18,975 nt of DNA from Gracilaria caudata (taxonomy: Eukaryota; Rhodophyta; Florideophyceae; Gracilariales; Gracilariaceae), in assembly GCA_030374735.1 (NCBI GenBank), contig JASCIV010000475.1, forward strand, positions 1 to 18,975, given 5' to 3'. The notes beneath the pieces were generated by a model. That model saw only the letters and a program-made list of their open reading frames with translations, was not told the origin of the DNA and made no database searches. Shown here piece by piece: positions 1-9,300 of this stretch. The stretch's first letter is position 1; every line of letters starts with the position of its first letter. A program made the translations under genes and the position numbers.

Positions 1-585
1 GGGGAGAGGTGGATGTGGGCGTATCCGGGAAGCGAACGCTGGGGCGCAGCAAAGGAAGCGGGGGAGTTGGAGGTTAAAGGAGCGGAGAACAGGGGGAAGG
101 TTCAGCGCTGCCAGCGCAACAAGGCGGGGGAGGGGGAGCAGGAAGCGCAATGAAAGGACAGACAACGTGCGTACGTAACGGACGGCGTTCCGCGGAGGAG
201 CGTCGGGGAAGGGGGACGTCGGGGCGAGGCTAACGGAGAAGGGGAGGGGGTTGCGGGGCAGAAAACAGCGCGGGCGGAGAAGTGCAGTAGCGGAGGGGGC
301 GCACGGCAGATGGCAGCCAAGGCGCAGCACAGCACGCGCCGCTGCACGTCTGACGTCGGCGGCGCTGCGAACGAAGCAGAGATACGGGCCAATGTGACGG
401 CGAGCCGCAGCGCTGCAGCAATCGCAACTCAAAACAAACCAAACTGCCATCTTTACACACAAAAAATATATTAATCAACACCCATGGCCCCTATTTGCAC
501 ACCTGCCTGCGCCCGCCTTCCACTCACGCAGCCCCACCTCTCGCCGAACCTCGTTCCATCTCCCCGCATCCGAAGCCTCCTCCTC
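1..585. other. GA-rich gene-free left flank
   Basis: I see no credible gene in this stretch. The plus strand is strongly purine-rich up to about position 350, so the minus strand is C/T-rich. The F-box and lipase genes in this window also have C/T-rich sequence on the sense strand just before their starts. By analogy this could be the 5' leader or promoter of a minus-strand gene lying left of the window, but no start codon for such a gene is visible. The short open frames here have biased, low-complexity translations and no recognisable domain. Confidence 0.4.
461..478 (-). terminator. AT-rich patch, possible 3' end region of the lipase gene
   Basis: An AT-only stretch interrupts GC-rich DNA about 110 bp past the lipase stop codon on the minus strand. 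Its minus-strand reading is T/A-rich and resembles the loose AT-rich cleavage and polyadenylation regions of compact eukaryotic genomes. There is no canonical AATAAA hexamer. The call rests on position and composition only. Confidence 0.2.
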
Positions 586-3500
586 TCACCGCCCCACTCG
601 CCGCGTCTGCAGCTGTTCCTTCAACATTTTGTATCGCGTCAGGCGCGCCCACTTCTCCACCACCGCTACACTAACGCGCTCATCCTCCGTCTTCCCCAGC
701 TGATCCATCATCGCGTTGATCGACGCAATGCGGTTGGCAATCTCCACGCGCTCCATCGACTCGCTCTGTTCGAACGCGCCCGCAAACCGCCGCTCGTCCT
801 CCCGCCGCACCGGGAACGGCCAGAACACCGGCGTGTATGTCATGCCGTGGTGTCGCATGCACCACGCGCGCATCGCCAGCATGTACGCCGCCTTTCGGTG
901 ATACGCAAATCCTGCCGCTTCGCCGGTCCAAGGCCGTCGCTCCAGCGCCGTGCGATCGATCAGCATGTCCCCGTGCGCCGTCAGAACCACCTTCTTGCCC
1001 ACGTGCTTGTACCCGTTGAACGGCATCTTGGTGATCATGTCCGGGTCCACCACAATGCGCCAGTGCAACGGCACCACCTGGTCGTACACCTCCTGGAAGT
1101 TCATGTTTCCCACACGCGGCGAACCGAACGTCGAAACGAAAATCTCTCGCCGGCTCAAGTTCAACTTCACCCATAGGTCCAAGCTGCAAATCGTGGCCAG
1201 CGCTCCGCCCAGACTGTGTCCTGTCAGAAACACAGGTCTGGTCTTTTGCTCGCGAAGAATCTGCACGTGTCGCACGATTTCGTCCGCAATGCTCAAGTAC
1301 GCCGTTGCAAATCCGCGATGAACCTTGCCATTCAAGTAGCGCAACCCGAACAACCGCTTCAGTCGCCCGCTCTCATCCTCACCCCTGGAGTTGCTGTACA
1401 CCACCTCGGGCAGCCTGTGATGACTCATATGAAGCGAAGTGCGAACGTTACGCTTCGACGTCGTTCCCTTGAACGTCACAATGATTCGGTCCGTGCAATC
1501 CACCACCAGCGCCTGCGTATCCGTTGCTCCGCATTTCGCATGCGTCTGAATCCTGAAGTTGAACGGCAACGGGTTCTCCTTGGGTCGGAACTTGTCCAGC
1601 TTCGAAGTTCCATAGTAGTACACATACCATGCAAAGTTAAACATTATCACATGCGTCTGCATCGTGAAACAATTCGCCTTGATTTGCAGATGGTCCTTGG
1701 ACTCTCTCATTCGATACGTCACAGGTTCCACAATCTGCTGCTGCAACTCAGTATCGTTGTCCAGAGAACTGGGCGAGTCGTCGTCGCCCATCCAAGTTTC
1801 GCCACTCCAAATGGCCTTCTTGGCTATCGTGCTGCGTGTAATATCATCGTCAGCGGATCGCGTAACCGAGGTCAAGCCATCCGAGTCGTCTTCGCTCCTC
1901 CTGGACCACGTCGAACCTGACTTTGCCAATTCCGACCCTACAAACCAGCCCTTGATCACACCCACGGATGTGCGCGGGAGATGAACATACGCTGTAACCA
2001 GCACGTAACCAGTCAGCAAAATGTTCGGTCCAACAGTCCACACAAAAAGCAAGTCGGCGCGCAAGAAGTCCACATTTGGACTGATGGTGACAAAGTTGTC
2101 TCCCTTTGGCTTGCCAAACAAAAGCATGAATTGCAGAACGAAAAACAAGATGTAAAACACAAAGTTGATGTAAAGGAAGAAGCGAAAACCAACACGCTTG
2201 GTACGATGCTTCATATACGGCGCTTCTTCCAAGACGCGAAAGGTAATTTTGGCTTCATACACAATGATGCTCAGTAACACCAAGTCGATGAGGCTCTTCA
2301 CAATCGCCGCAGCCAGTTCAGCCCTCAAAGAAGGGATGATCTTAAACTCGCTGTAAAGAAATGCAAACACTGGCGCGGCCAACAATGGTATTTCAGTGAG
2401 GTGCACTGGAATGACCTTGTATGTGATGGCAATGAAGATGGTGAGCGGAGCTAGGGTCAACAGCTTGGGCAAATAAAAGCCCCTGAACGTGAGCCTCTTG
2501 AGCGGATCAAGTATTCTGTACGAATGCAGATTGGCCCACAAATAAAAGAAGCTCACCACGGTAAACGACGCCTCCCTGATGATGGTAAACACCTCCTCAA
2601 TGCGAAACACCCATGGCTCGAACCTGTCATGCAATGTTTCGCTCAACTCCTCAAAGATACGAATGATACTCTCAAACGCAGAGAAATACAGCGATGTGGA
2701 CAGCATCAATACCAAAACCCACAGCTGCTCGTGGGTGGTGGAGCGCTTTCCCTCCGAGAAAACGCGAACGGCGTACAAGATACTGAGAACGAAAAAGAAA
2801 ATGGCAAGAATGAGATTGGTGAAGTGACTGACGTTCTTGTATGCCCTGGGTAGAACGGATATCCACTCTTCGATCAAGAAGAGAAAGTCATTCTCGTTTA
2901 TACCCTCCGAAAACTCGACCGGCATAGCACCAGGCAAGGCATTTGGATCATCAATTGCATCGGGGTCTGCGGCGCCTGCGGCGTCAGCGGCGTCAGCGTC
3001 CGCAGCTGCTGGTTGCGATGGCGGTTGCGTTTCGGTTTGTTGGCGCACACCGGTGGATAGATGGTCAAAAGTGAATGAACGGCCACGTGGACTGCTCTCT
3101 GAAAAGAGGAATGCATGTGGCGGCGACGGTGAGGCGCGTTGAGGAAGCACGTGGAAGTGAGATGATGTGCGTGTTAGTATTTGGGTGGCAAGTTCCTTTG
3201 GAACAACCTCTGCGCTCTCCTTCTGCTGATCGGTAAGATATTCCGGCATGATTGCCATTGGTTGCAAGTTTTTGTGCACAGTGTTGGCGGCAATCAACAG
3301 CAGAATGGTGTACAAAAAGGCGGCCACAATAAACCAATTGAAGAACACAAGCAAGGATCGAACCTCCTTTGCAGAGATGAGTTCCAGCTTGATATACGAC
3401 TTGTCGGGATGACGCAGCAAGGAGCTGGTGACAAGCGAGGGCGCGCCATCGGAAGAATCGGAAGACATGGGCGGTAAACGAAAGCCCTCACTGTTGAGCT

Positions 3501-4089
3501 CGTAGTTGTCCGGAACATCATCGAGATCGCCGGGGCGCGGCGGCGGCGGCGGGTTGGGGTCCTCGATATCGGCGCGGTGGTTGGGCACAACCACGGGCGG
3601 GTTGAGGGTGGTGGGCACGTGACTCGGCGGCAGACGCACCGATTTGGGCTCGTGCGTGTCCGACTCGGAGCCGGCTGAGATTTGGTCGTTGACAGGGTCG
3701 ACGGCTCGATCGGGGTGGTGCGAGCGAACAGGCGGCAGCATGTTGTCGTCGGAGGAGGAGTTTGCACGGTCGCGACGCGAGCGCAGAAACGGAAGCGACG
3801 GGAGGAAGGAGCGTTCGCGCGTGGTGTTGGTTGCAATGGATGTGGACAGCGAGGGGGCGGTGGGGGTGGCGGAGCGCTGCGACAGGGAGGAGGCGGAGTA
3901 ATGGTCGGGGGGCGGTTGGTCGTTCTCGTCGTCGTGGTCTTGGTGGTAGCTGAGGTTGGCGACGGAGGACTCGGACACGGAGCTTGAGGCGGGGGAGTGC
4001 GGCAGCGGCACGTAAAGGTCCGGTTGCGGTGGCGGCAAATGACGCGGATTGGGGGGCGGAACGGCGCCAAAGTCATTCCAATCGTCCAT
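586..4089 (-). CDS. Multi-pass membrane class 3 (fungal-type) lipase
   Basis: A 1167-residue protein. Residues 1-240 are disordered, rich in Pro, Ser and Asp. One hydrophobic helix lies at about 245-270. A loop of about 140 residues with an Ala/Asp-rich patch follows, then 7-8 hydrophobic helices at about 423-705, and an acidic Ser-rich linker. The C-terminal lipase domain (about 815-1080) has the nucleophile elbow GHSLGGA with Ser959, Asp1017 in DPDMITKMP and His1064 in AYHRKAA. This is the Ser/Asp/His order of class 3 lipases, so an active acylglycerol or phospholipid hydrolase is likely; the substrate is unknown. The layout of one helix, a loop and a helix bundle resembles the Wntless/TMEM181-like (GOST) membrane fold, which is inference without a visible signature. 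The start ATG has G at -3 and +4. The nearest neighbour upstream is a copia remnant about 250 bp away. Confidence 0.9.
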   Translation of the reverse strand: MDDWNDFGAVPPPNPRHLPPPQPDLYVPLPHSPASSSVSESSVANLSYHQDHDDENDQPPPDHYSASSLSQRSATPTAPSLSTSIATNTTRERSFLPSLPFLRSRRDRANSSSDDNMLPPVRSHHPDRAVDPVNDQISAGSESDTHEPKSVRLPPSHVPTTLNPPVVVPNHRADIEDPNPPPPPRPGDLDDVPDNYELNSEGFRLPPMSSDSSDGAPSLVTSSLLRHPDKSYIKLELISAKEVRSLLVFFNWFIVAAFLYTILLLIAANTVHKNLQPMAIMPEYLTDQQKESAEVVPKELATQILTRTSSHFHVLPQRASPSPPHAFLFSESSPRGRSFTFDHLSTGVRQQTETQPPSQPAAADADAADAAGAADPDAIDDPNALPGAMPVEFSEGINENDFLFLIEEWISVLPRAYKNVSHFTNLILAIFFFVLSILYAVRVFSEGKRSTTHEQLWVLVLMLSTSLYFSAFESIIRIFEELSETLHDRFEPWVFRIEEVFTIIREASFTVVSFFYLWANLHSYRILDPLKRLTFRGFYLPKLLTLAPLTIFIAITYKVIPVHLTEIPLLAAPVFAFLYSEFKIIPSLRAELAAAIVKSLIDLVLLSIIVYEAKITFRVLEEAPYMKHRTKRVGFRFFLYINFVFYILFFVLQFMLLFGKPKGDNFVTISPNVDFLRADLLFVWTVGPNILLTGYVLVTAYVHLPRTSVGVIKGWFVGSELAKSGSTWSRRSEDDSDGLTSVTRSADDDITRSTIAKKAIWSGETWMGDDDSPSSLDNDTELQQQIVEPVTYRMRESKDHLQIKANCFTMQTHVIMFNFAWYVYYYGTSKLDKFRPKENPLPFNFRIQTHAKCGATDTQALVVDCTDRIIVTFKGTTSKRNVRTSLHMSHHRLPEVVYSNSRGEDESGRLKRLFGLRYLNGKVHRGFATAYLSIADEIVRHVQILREQKTRPVFLTGHSLGGALATICSLDLWVKLNLSRREIFVSTFGSPRVGNMNFQEVYDQVVPLHWRIVVDPDMITKMPFNGYKHVGKKVVLTAHGDMLIDRTALERRPWTGEAAGFAYHRKAAYMLAMRAWCMRHHGMTYTPVFWPFPVRREDERRFAGAFEQSESMERVEIANRIASINAMMDQLGKTEDERVSVAVVEKWARLTRYKMLKEQLQTRRVGR

Positions 4090-4119
4090 GACGAAAGCTT
4101 AACACACGGGGCGGGTGGA

Positions 4120-4130
4120 GGGGGGGGGGG
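4120..4130. repeat. G11 homopolymer in the lipase 5' leader
   Basis: A run of 11 G on the plus strand (C on the lipase sense strand) lies about 30 bp upstream of the lipase ATG. Such runs are prone to length change. They belong to the wider C/T-rich sense-strand composition before this start. Confidence 0.6.
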
Positions 4131-4328
4131 TGTTGGTGGCGTAGAAACGCGTGGCGTTAAAAACAGGAGGGAACACACCCGAAAGTAGAAGACACGGGAC
4201 GAGGAACGACAGCGGGCACGTGAAACGGGAAACGTCGGTAGCGCGGCGCGCGACGTACTAAAAAGGCGGCGTGCGTAGGGGAGTGGGGCAGTGAAGGCGG
4301 GCAGGCGCGTGGCGCACGGAATTTCAGT

Positions 4329-4344
4329 GGGGGGGGGGGGGGGG
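4329..4344. repeat. G16 homopolymer at the copia fragment junction
   Basis: Sixteen consecutive G on the plus strand. Read on the minus strand, the copia protease-like translation stays recognisable until just before this tract and then becomes poly-Pro, encoded by the C run. The tract therefore marks the apparent breakpoint between the retrotransposon remnant and the lipase 5' flank. Its exact length may be unreliable in sequencing. Confidence 0.65.
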
Positions 4345-4673
4345 TGAGGTGGATGAAAGAGATCAAAGACATAGCCGCGTTTGGCCGTGAAGGCTACAAG
4401 GCCATATCGGTGTGCTAGATCGTGAACCGATAAAAGATTGTGGGGTATGGATGGGTTGGCGACTGCGTAGGTGTGGAGAAGGGGTCTACTCCTGTGCGTC
4501 CGGATTCTGAGGAGCCCACGGTGGGTGCACTTGCTCCGCTGGTTGGAGGCGGTTGTGGTTAGTTGAGGTTTCGTGAGTTTTGTCATGGAGGGGTGAGGTT
4601 TGGGAATATGGGTGGGATGAGCGCCGCTGTCGAGAATGTACGTACCCGTGACCTCGGTGTTAGCCTCCGACAT
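4340..4673 (-). pseudogene. Copia pol remnant: retropepsin (aspartic protease) segment
   Basis: The minus-strand reading from the ATG at 4671-4673 gives about 110 residues with the catalytic motif YILDSGA (Asp at residue 15). Further on, LLSVHDLAHRYG followed by a short beta-like segment is typical of copia protease just before the integrase zinc finger. This frame is identical to the gag frame and is separated from it by one TAA plus seven codons. So gag and pol were probably one continuous polyprotein, as is usual for copia. The homology ends at the G16 tract. The open frame then continues into the lipase N-terminal region, but only as an out-of-frame shadow. Confidence 0.7.
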
Positions 4674-4691
4674 GACCTCTGGTGGTGCGGG

Positions 4692-5636
4692 TTAGGGTGG
4701 AGGTGGTAGTGCTGCAGGGTTTGCATATGGTGCAAGTTGAGATGGTTGTGGCTGGGGATAGCCGTACGGGGCGTAGGGGTAGTGGCCGTGAGCTATGTGT
4801 GCTGTAAATTTGATGTTCTTGGTTTTGGGATGACGGGGGTCTTGAAAGTCTGCGTGTGTGTGATTGCACCTTATGCCGAGCGAGGTGTGAAACTTGCAGA
4901 ATTGGTTTTGAGGAATGCGGGGGTAGGTGTAATTCCTGCGGCCTCGTCCGTATTGACGGTTGTAGGGTCTGCTGTATTGACGGGAGCGGTATCCATAGTC
5001 CCCGGTGAAAGTCGGAGATGACGAGCTTGGGGTAGAAGGTCCTGGGATGGATTGATACACGGAGCTAATGTCTTTGTAACGCCTTATGAATTCTTTGATT
5101 GTTGTTGGTTTGTTGGACAGGATGTTACCCATTATCGTGCTGTATGTAGGAATTTTGCGAAGGCCTGCAAGGATGAAATCCACGGTAGTTTTCTCTTCTT
5201 CTATTCTGGGATAACGGGCTGCTATCATTTTCTTGCGAATCTCAAGGTGTTTGTGCACGTATTGGTCAATTGTTTCTTCGGCTGTCATGGTGATGCTTTC
5301 TGCTTCGGACTTCAGAAATTCGTGATCGTCTTGAGATGATTTGTTGATATAGTCAATGATCTTTTTGACTAGATCGTGAGGAGTGAGTCGATCTTTGGGA
5401 ACCAAGATCAGATCCATGATGTCATCGGCGATACTGGTGAGGATAGCTGAAAAAAGTCGGTTTTCCTTGTCGTATTAGGTTTCCAGAGCTGCAGAATCGA
5501 TTGGTAGAGGGGGGTTCTCTTCGAGGTGCGGGATGGCCTTAATAATTGCTGCATAAACTTCAAGGGAAAAGTACCATTGGGCGTAGTTGGCAGGATTTAG
5601 TTGTGCAATTGGGTGTGGTTTATTGTTTTTGTTCAT
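4692..5636 (-). pseudogene. Copia gag remnant with a premature stop
   Basis: A likely start ATG is at 5634-5636. The N-terminal part contains the NY..W pattern typical of copia gag starts. It is cut by an in-frame TAA at 5475-5477 (codon 54). The frame then stays open to a TAA at 4692-4694. The middle part resembles the UBN2/gag-polypeptide family: a helical segment with a TAEETIDQYV-like core, a LAGL motif and a C-terminal amphipathic helix. A Ser/Tyr/Arg-rich basic region follows, then a degenerate Cys/His knuckle (FCKFHTSLGIRCNHTHADF) lacking the last expected Cys, and a Pro-rich tail. An internal ATG at 5417 would allow a 241-residue product, but it would lack the N-terminus. Confidence 0.75.
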
Positions 5637-6367
5637 GATGTGCTGTAGGGATGTCGATTGTCAGTGTTGAGTGGTATCTTGCAATATGTGGGTGTCGTTT
5701 TCTGTGAGGCAGGTGTTTTGATAGAGCGTACGGGTAAGCTGTTGTATGTCTTGACGGTAGTCGCGACGTTGATGTTGGACCTGGCGGGGGTTTGGGTTAT
5801 CCGTTGTGGATTCGTGGGAGGGTACTTTTCAGGTTCGTCTGGAGTTGTTCAGCGTGAGGCCCATAACCTATGGAAGGAAGGCGCTGCCCTCTGTTTACTT
5901 GGAGGTCTTTCCGTCGTCGCTTAAGTACTGCTCTACTGTAATGTTGTTTGACAGTAATAATAAACGAACGCGTTTCACTCTGCTCCATTTCACACTCTAT
6001 ATCCAATGAAATATGCACATGTTCTGGAACACTTCCATAATCTCGGTGCAAATTAGAGAAATTTGCACCCAGATTGTGGAACTGTTCCAAATTATTTAGA
6101 AATAGAAACACCGGTGGGCCTTCCAATTTCGTTCCAAAGAACTAAAACTTGGGTATTTGTGCACCCGGCCCTGTTCCAGAAATGGCGTTACCACTTCCTT
6201 TGGAAAGAATTCCAGAAGATGATCGGTCTTTACCTCTTCACAATCTTCTGTTCCACGGTCAAATCATCATCAAATCGTCCGGTCTTTGTTTACCACCGCA
6301 TTCATCATCAGACACACATTCCCTTCTGCCTATATCCTTTCATCCTCACGACTATCTCCGACATACT
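5637..6367. other. Gene-free region between the copia remnant and the NLR gene
   Basis: I recognise no gene here. The left part probably includes the copia leader and possibly LTR sequence, but no partner LTR is available for comparison. The right part contains a strong hairpin (6025-6089), scattered TGGAAC/GTTCCA words and the probable 5' leader of the NLR gene. The NLR reading frame is open back to about 6149, with one in-frame ATG at 6182 besides the preferred start at 6368. Confidence 0.4.
6025..6089. repeat. Near-perfect 30-bp inverted repeat (hairpin)
   Basis: Arms 6025-6054 and 6060-6089 are reverse complements at 27 of 30 positions, with a 5-base loop (6055-6059). The arm reads TGGAACA..TTCCA..AATCT and ends GGTGCAAATT, with three mismatches. 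Looser relatives of its words recur nearby (GTTCCAAA near 6131, a GTGCACCC...CTGTTCCAG segment near 6160). It may be a foldback/MITE-type element or the terminus of a decayed DNA transposon. If transcribed it would fold into a long stem. Confidence 0.75.
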
Positions 6368-9300
6368 ATGGAAATCGCAACAGGAGTGATATCTGCACTT
6401 CTTTCTTTGTCTCAAAAATCCGAGACCATTGTAAACAAATTTTACCAACGCAAGGACCTCACTAAGGACAATGTCGACCAGTTTCGCCGATTACAACGTA
6501 GACTGGCGCGTGCCATACAACTGCTTCCGATGGTTGCGCCACTTGTCACACATAATTTTGCACTCACCTCCACGCTACAAGAGTTCAAAGAGACCTTGCA
6601 AGAAGACTTAGACGGTCTTTCGTTACTGGAGAAGCAGGTTGATGAAGCCAAAGTCACGGACCGCGTGAGGCGGATAAAAGAAGTCATGGATAAGTACGAA
6701 AGTGATTTGAACGAGTTTTCCGAGTTTCTGAAAAGCAGCACATCTCCAATGCTAGAACAACCAACTTCGGAGTGCGATAGGTTCATTCCGCGTAACACCG
6801 TTCCAGTAAATCCTCCTCGACTCATCCTGGATTACACCACAACCTCCACAGATGAAGGGAAACTGAAAGCCGCAGTTTTACATCCTTGCGAAGTGCGCAT
6901 TGTTGGTGTTGTTGCTTCCGGGAAGGGTGGAGTAGGTAAGACGTGCGCGCTACGAGGACTGGCAGATGACAATGAAATCGAGGAGAACTTCCCCGGTGGT
7001 ATTCTTTATATTCAACTTGGAAGCGATTCCAAACTCGAAGACATTACGCAGGGTGTAGCAAGGATCGTGGAAAGAACGGGAGGCGCGAAGCTGGGAGAGA
7101 AGATAAGGAGCGCCGAGACGCTACAAGAAGCATGCGACAAGGCTTCCGATTGGTTTCATGGTCAGACATGCTTGTTCTTGGTGGATGATATATGGATGGT
7201 GAATAATATTGATTGCGATGTGTTGGAAGTCCTTGCGTCGATGGTAAGCAAAATCAGTCGACTGGTGTACACTACCAGAGATAAACGTTTTCTGGATGGG
7301 GCTCATAGAGTGATTGAGTTCAAACACAAAGCGGTACTTGGAGAGCTATCACGTCGGATGCTGATGAAGCACGCTGGCTTTGATGAAGTGAAAGTGGATG
7401 AACTGGAAGACAAGAACAAAGTGGCTTTCGAAGCTATTTTACGGGAATGCAAGGGCCATCCACTTGCGTTTGGCATAGCTGGGGCGGCTGTGTTGAAGAA
7501 GTGTAGGTTGAAGGAAGTTGGTCGAAAGCAGGACGCATGGTCAGATTTTCGCAACGACATCGTTTTGAATCCTCAAAAATCTGGATTACTTGATTCGTCA
7601 GCTGCAAATTACGGGCCACTTACTCGCATCGTGGATGTTTCTCTTAACGTTCTCGAGAGGAATTGTGAACGCAGAGAGTATGAAAAACTGTTTCGAGCAT
7701 TGAGTGTGCTTCGAAAACAACAGCACGCGCCGCTTGGAATGTTGCAAAAGCTGTGGAGCTTGGAAAGCTTGCATGAGACTGAGAGAGTTGCGGGGCTTTT
7801 GAACGACGTGTCAGTGGTGCAGATGAGGGAAGAAGATGGAAAAACGTTTGTTCAACTGCATGACTTGATTCTGGACATTGCTGCGGACAAGGCATCCAAG
7901 AAGTTTGAGACACAAAATTTCTTTCGAACGCTGATTACCAAATACGCGGTACCCGGAGGGAGTTTGAGGAGTGCATGGTGGAGCATTAAGGACGATGGTT
8001 ACATTCACAACAACGTATGCAGGGTTCTTCGAAGTGCAGGACACAACGATGATTTGCTCTGGCTGTTGTCTCAACCACAATGGATCGCTCACCGTTTATT
8101 GAGTGCGGGCATCTACAACGTGGAGCAAGACCTTGAAGAAGGAAAGTCAATTCTTAGTGGAAGCGGCTGGTCAGAACTGGATCACAAGGAGCATCTAGAA
8201 ATAATTGGAAGAGCAGCAAGGTTGAGTTGCACTTTTGTCAGGGACAATCATCGTGAAGTGTGGTTTCAGCTGCATGGGCGTTTGTTGTGGCATGCGACTA
8301 AAAGCAAGAGGACGAGAGAGTTCGTTGAGAAGATAGAAAGTTGTGCTGTGAGACCGTGGGTTAAATCATGTGAAGCAGGACTTCTGCAACAAGCAAGCCT
8401 TGGTGCACTTGGAATGGTCCGAAGCAACGGTGAAGTACTTTGCACATACGTCGAGGAAGAGGAATTGCGTTTTGCTTGGATTAGTGGAGAAGGAATGGGT
8501 GTTACTCGGTACAATTTAAGAACTGGATCACTTAAGTCTCTTAACTTTGTGTTAGAATCTATTCTGATTGATGGCAATATGCCAAGAGTCCTATACGCCG
8601 CATTCACGCGTGATCAGAACAGAGTTGTAAGTGTTCTTGAAGACCGAAGAATAGTTGTGTGGAGCAGAGTCACGGGGAGAGTAGAGCAAGTTGTGGAGTG
8701 CGGAAGTGATGGTGTTGGCCAAGAGCTGACACACAACTCTTGGTGGTCTCGAAGGCTTACTCGATGTTTTGGACGTTGCGAAAGTGGAAATACCGAAGTG
8801 GACCAACCATCACCTGAAGTTTCAGTTGACGAATTCTGGGTTTCGGCTGCAATGAGTGCGGACGGGTCACGCATTGTGTCGGGGTCTCGGGACGGGACAT
8901 TGCAATTGTGGGACGCGGAGAATGGTGCGACAGTGTGTGGACCTCTCCGCGGACATACCTCGAGCGTGGATTGCGTTGCATTTAGCGCGGAAGGGTCGCG
9001 TATAGTGTCGGGCTCGCGGGACAATACGGTTCGGGTGTGGAACACGAAGAACGGCGAGGCGGTGGGTGAGCCTCTCCGCGGTCACACTTTGAGGGTGGAG
9101 TGCGTTACCTTTAGTGCGGAAGGGTCGCGTATTTTTTCCGGATCGCGGGACAATACAGTTCGGATATGGGACGCGGAGAATGGTGAGGCGATGGGTGAGC
9201 CTCTCCGTGGTCACACTGAAGGGGTGAAGTGTATTGCATTGAGCAGGGATGGGTCGCGTATTGTGTCGGGGTCGAAGGACAATACGGTGCGGGTTTGGGA

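Larger units (their letters stand above)
4340..5636 (-). mobile_element. Truncated Ty1/copia retrotransposon fragment (gag + protease)
   Basis: On the minus strand a copia-type gag is followed in the same frame by the start of pol with a retropepsin-like segment. Integrase, reverse transcriptase and RNase H are absent; the homology stops at a G16 tract. Two in-frame TAA codons interrupt the frame (5475-5477 and 4692-4694), so the copy looks dead. Sequence upstream of gag (5637 to about 6000) would be expected to hold the leader and 5' LTR. With no second LTR in the window I cannot delimit one, and I did not find a convincing tRNA primer-binding site. Target-site duplications cannot be assessed because one end is deleted. 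Confidence 0.75.

Noticed and set aside
484..1176. Plus-strand open frame of about 230 residues over the lipase C-terminus
   Set aside because: His/Arg-rich translation without a domain, antisense to the catalytic lipase domain; it reflects codon bias of the real gene.
3294..4339. Continuation of the minus-strand protease frame to a 459-residue protein
   Set aside because: Past the G16 tract the translation becomes Pro/Arg/Thr-rich low complexity and overlaps the well-supported lipase N-terminus in another frame, so it is a shadow.
5637..6000. Attempt to define a copia LTR and primer-binding site
   Set aside because: No second copy is present for comparison and no convincing initiator-tRNA complement was seen next to gag.
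5797..6126. Minus-strand 109-residue frame in the copia/NLR interval
   Set aside because: Spans the hairpin, is not in the gag frame and shows no retroelement or other domain.
6149..6367. N-terminal extension of the NLR protein
   Set aside because: The extreme upstream start would be TTG, and the ATG at 6182 adds only low-complexity residues. The ATG at 6368 has a better context and begins the helical domain.
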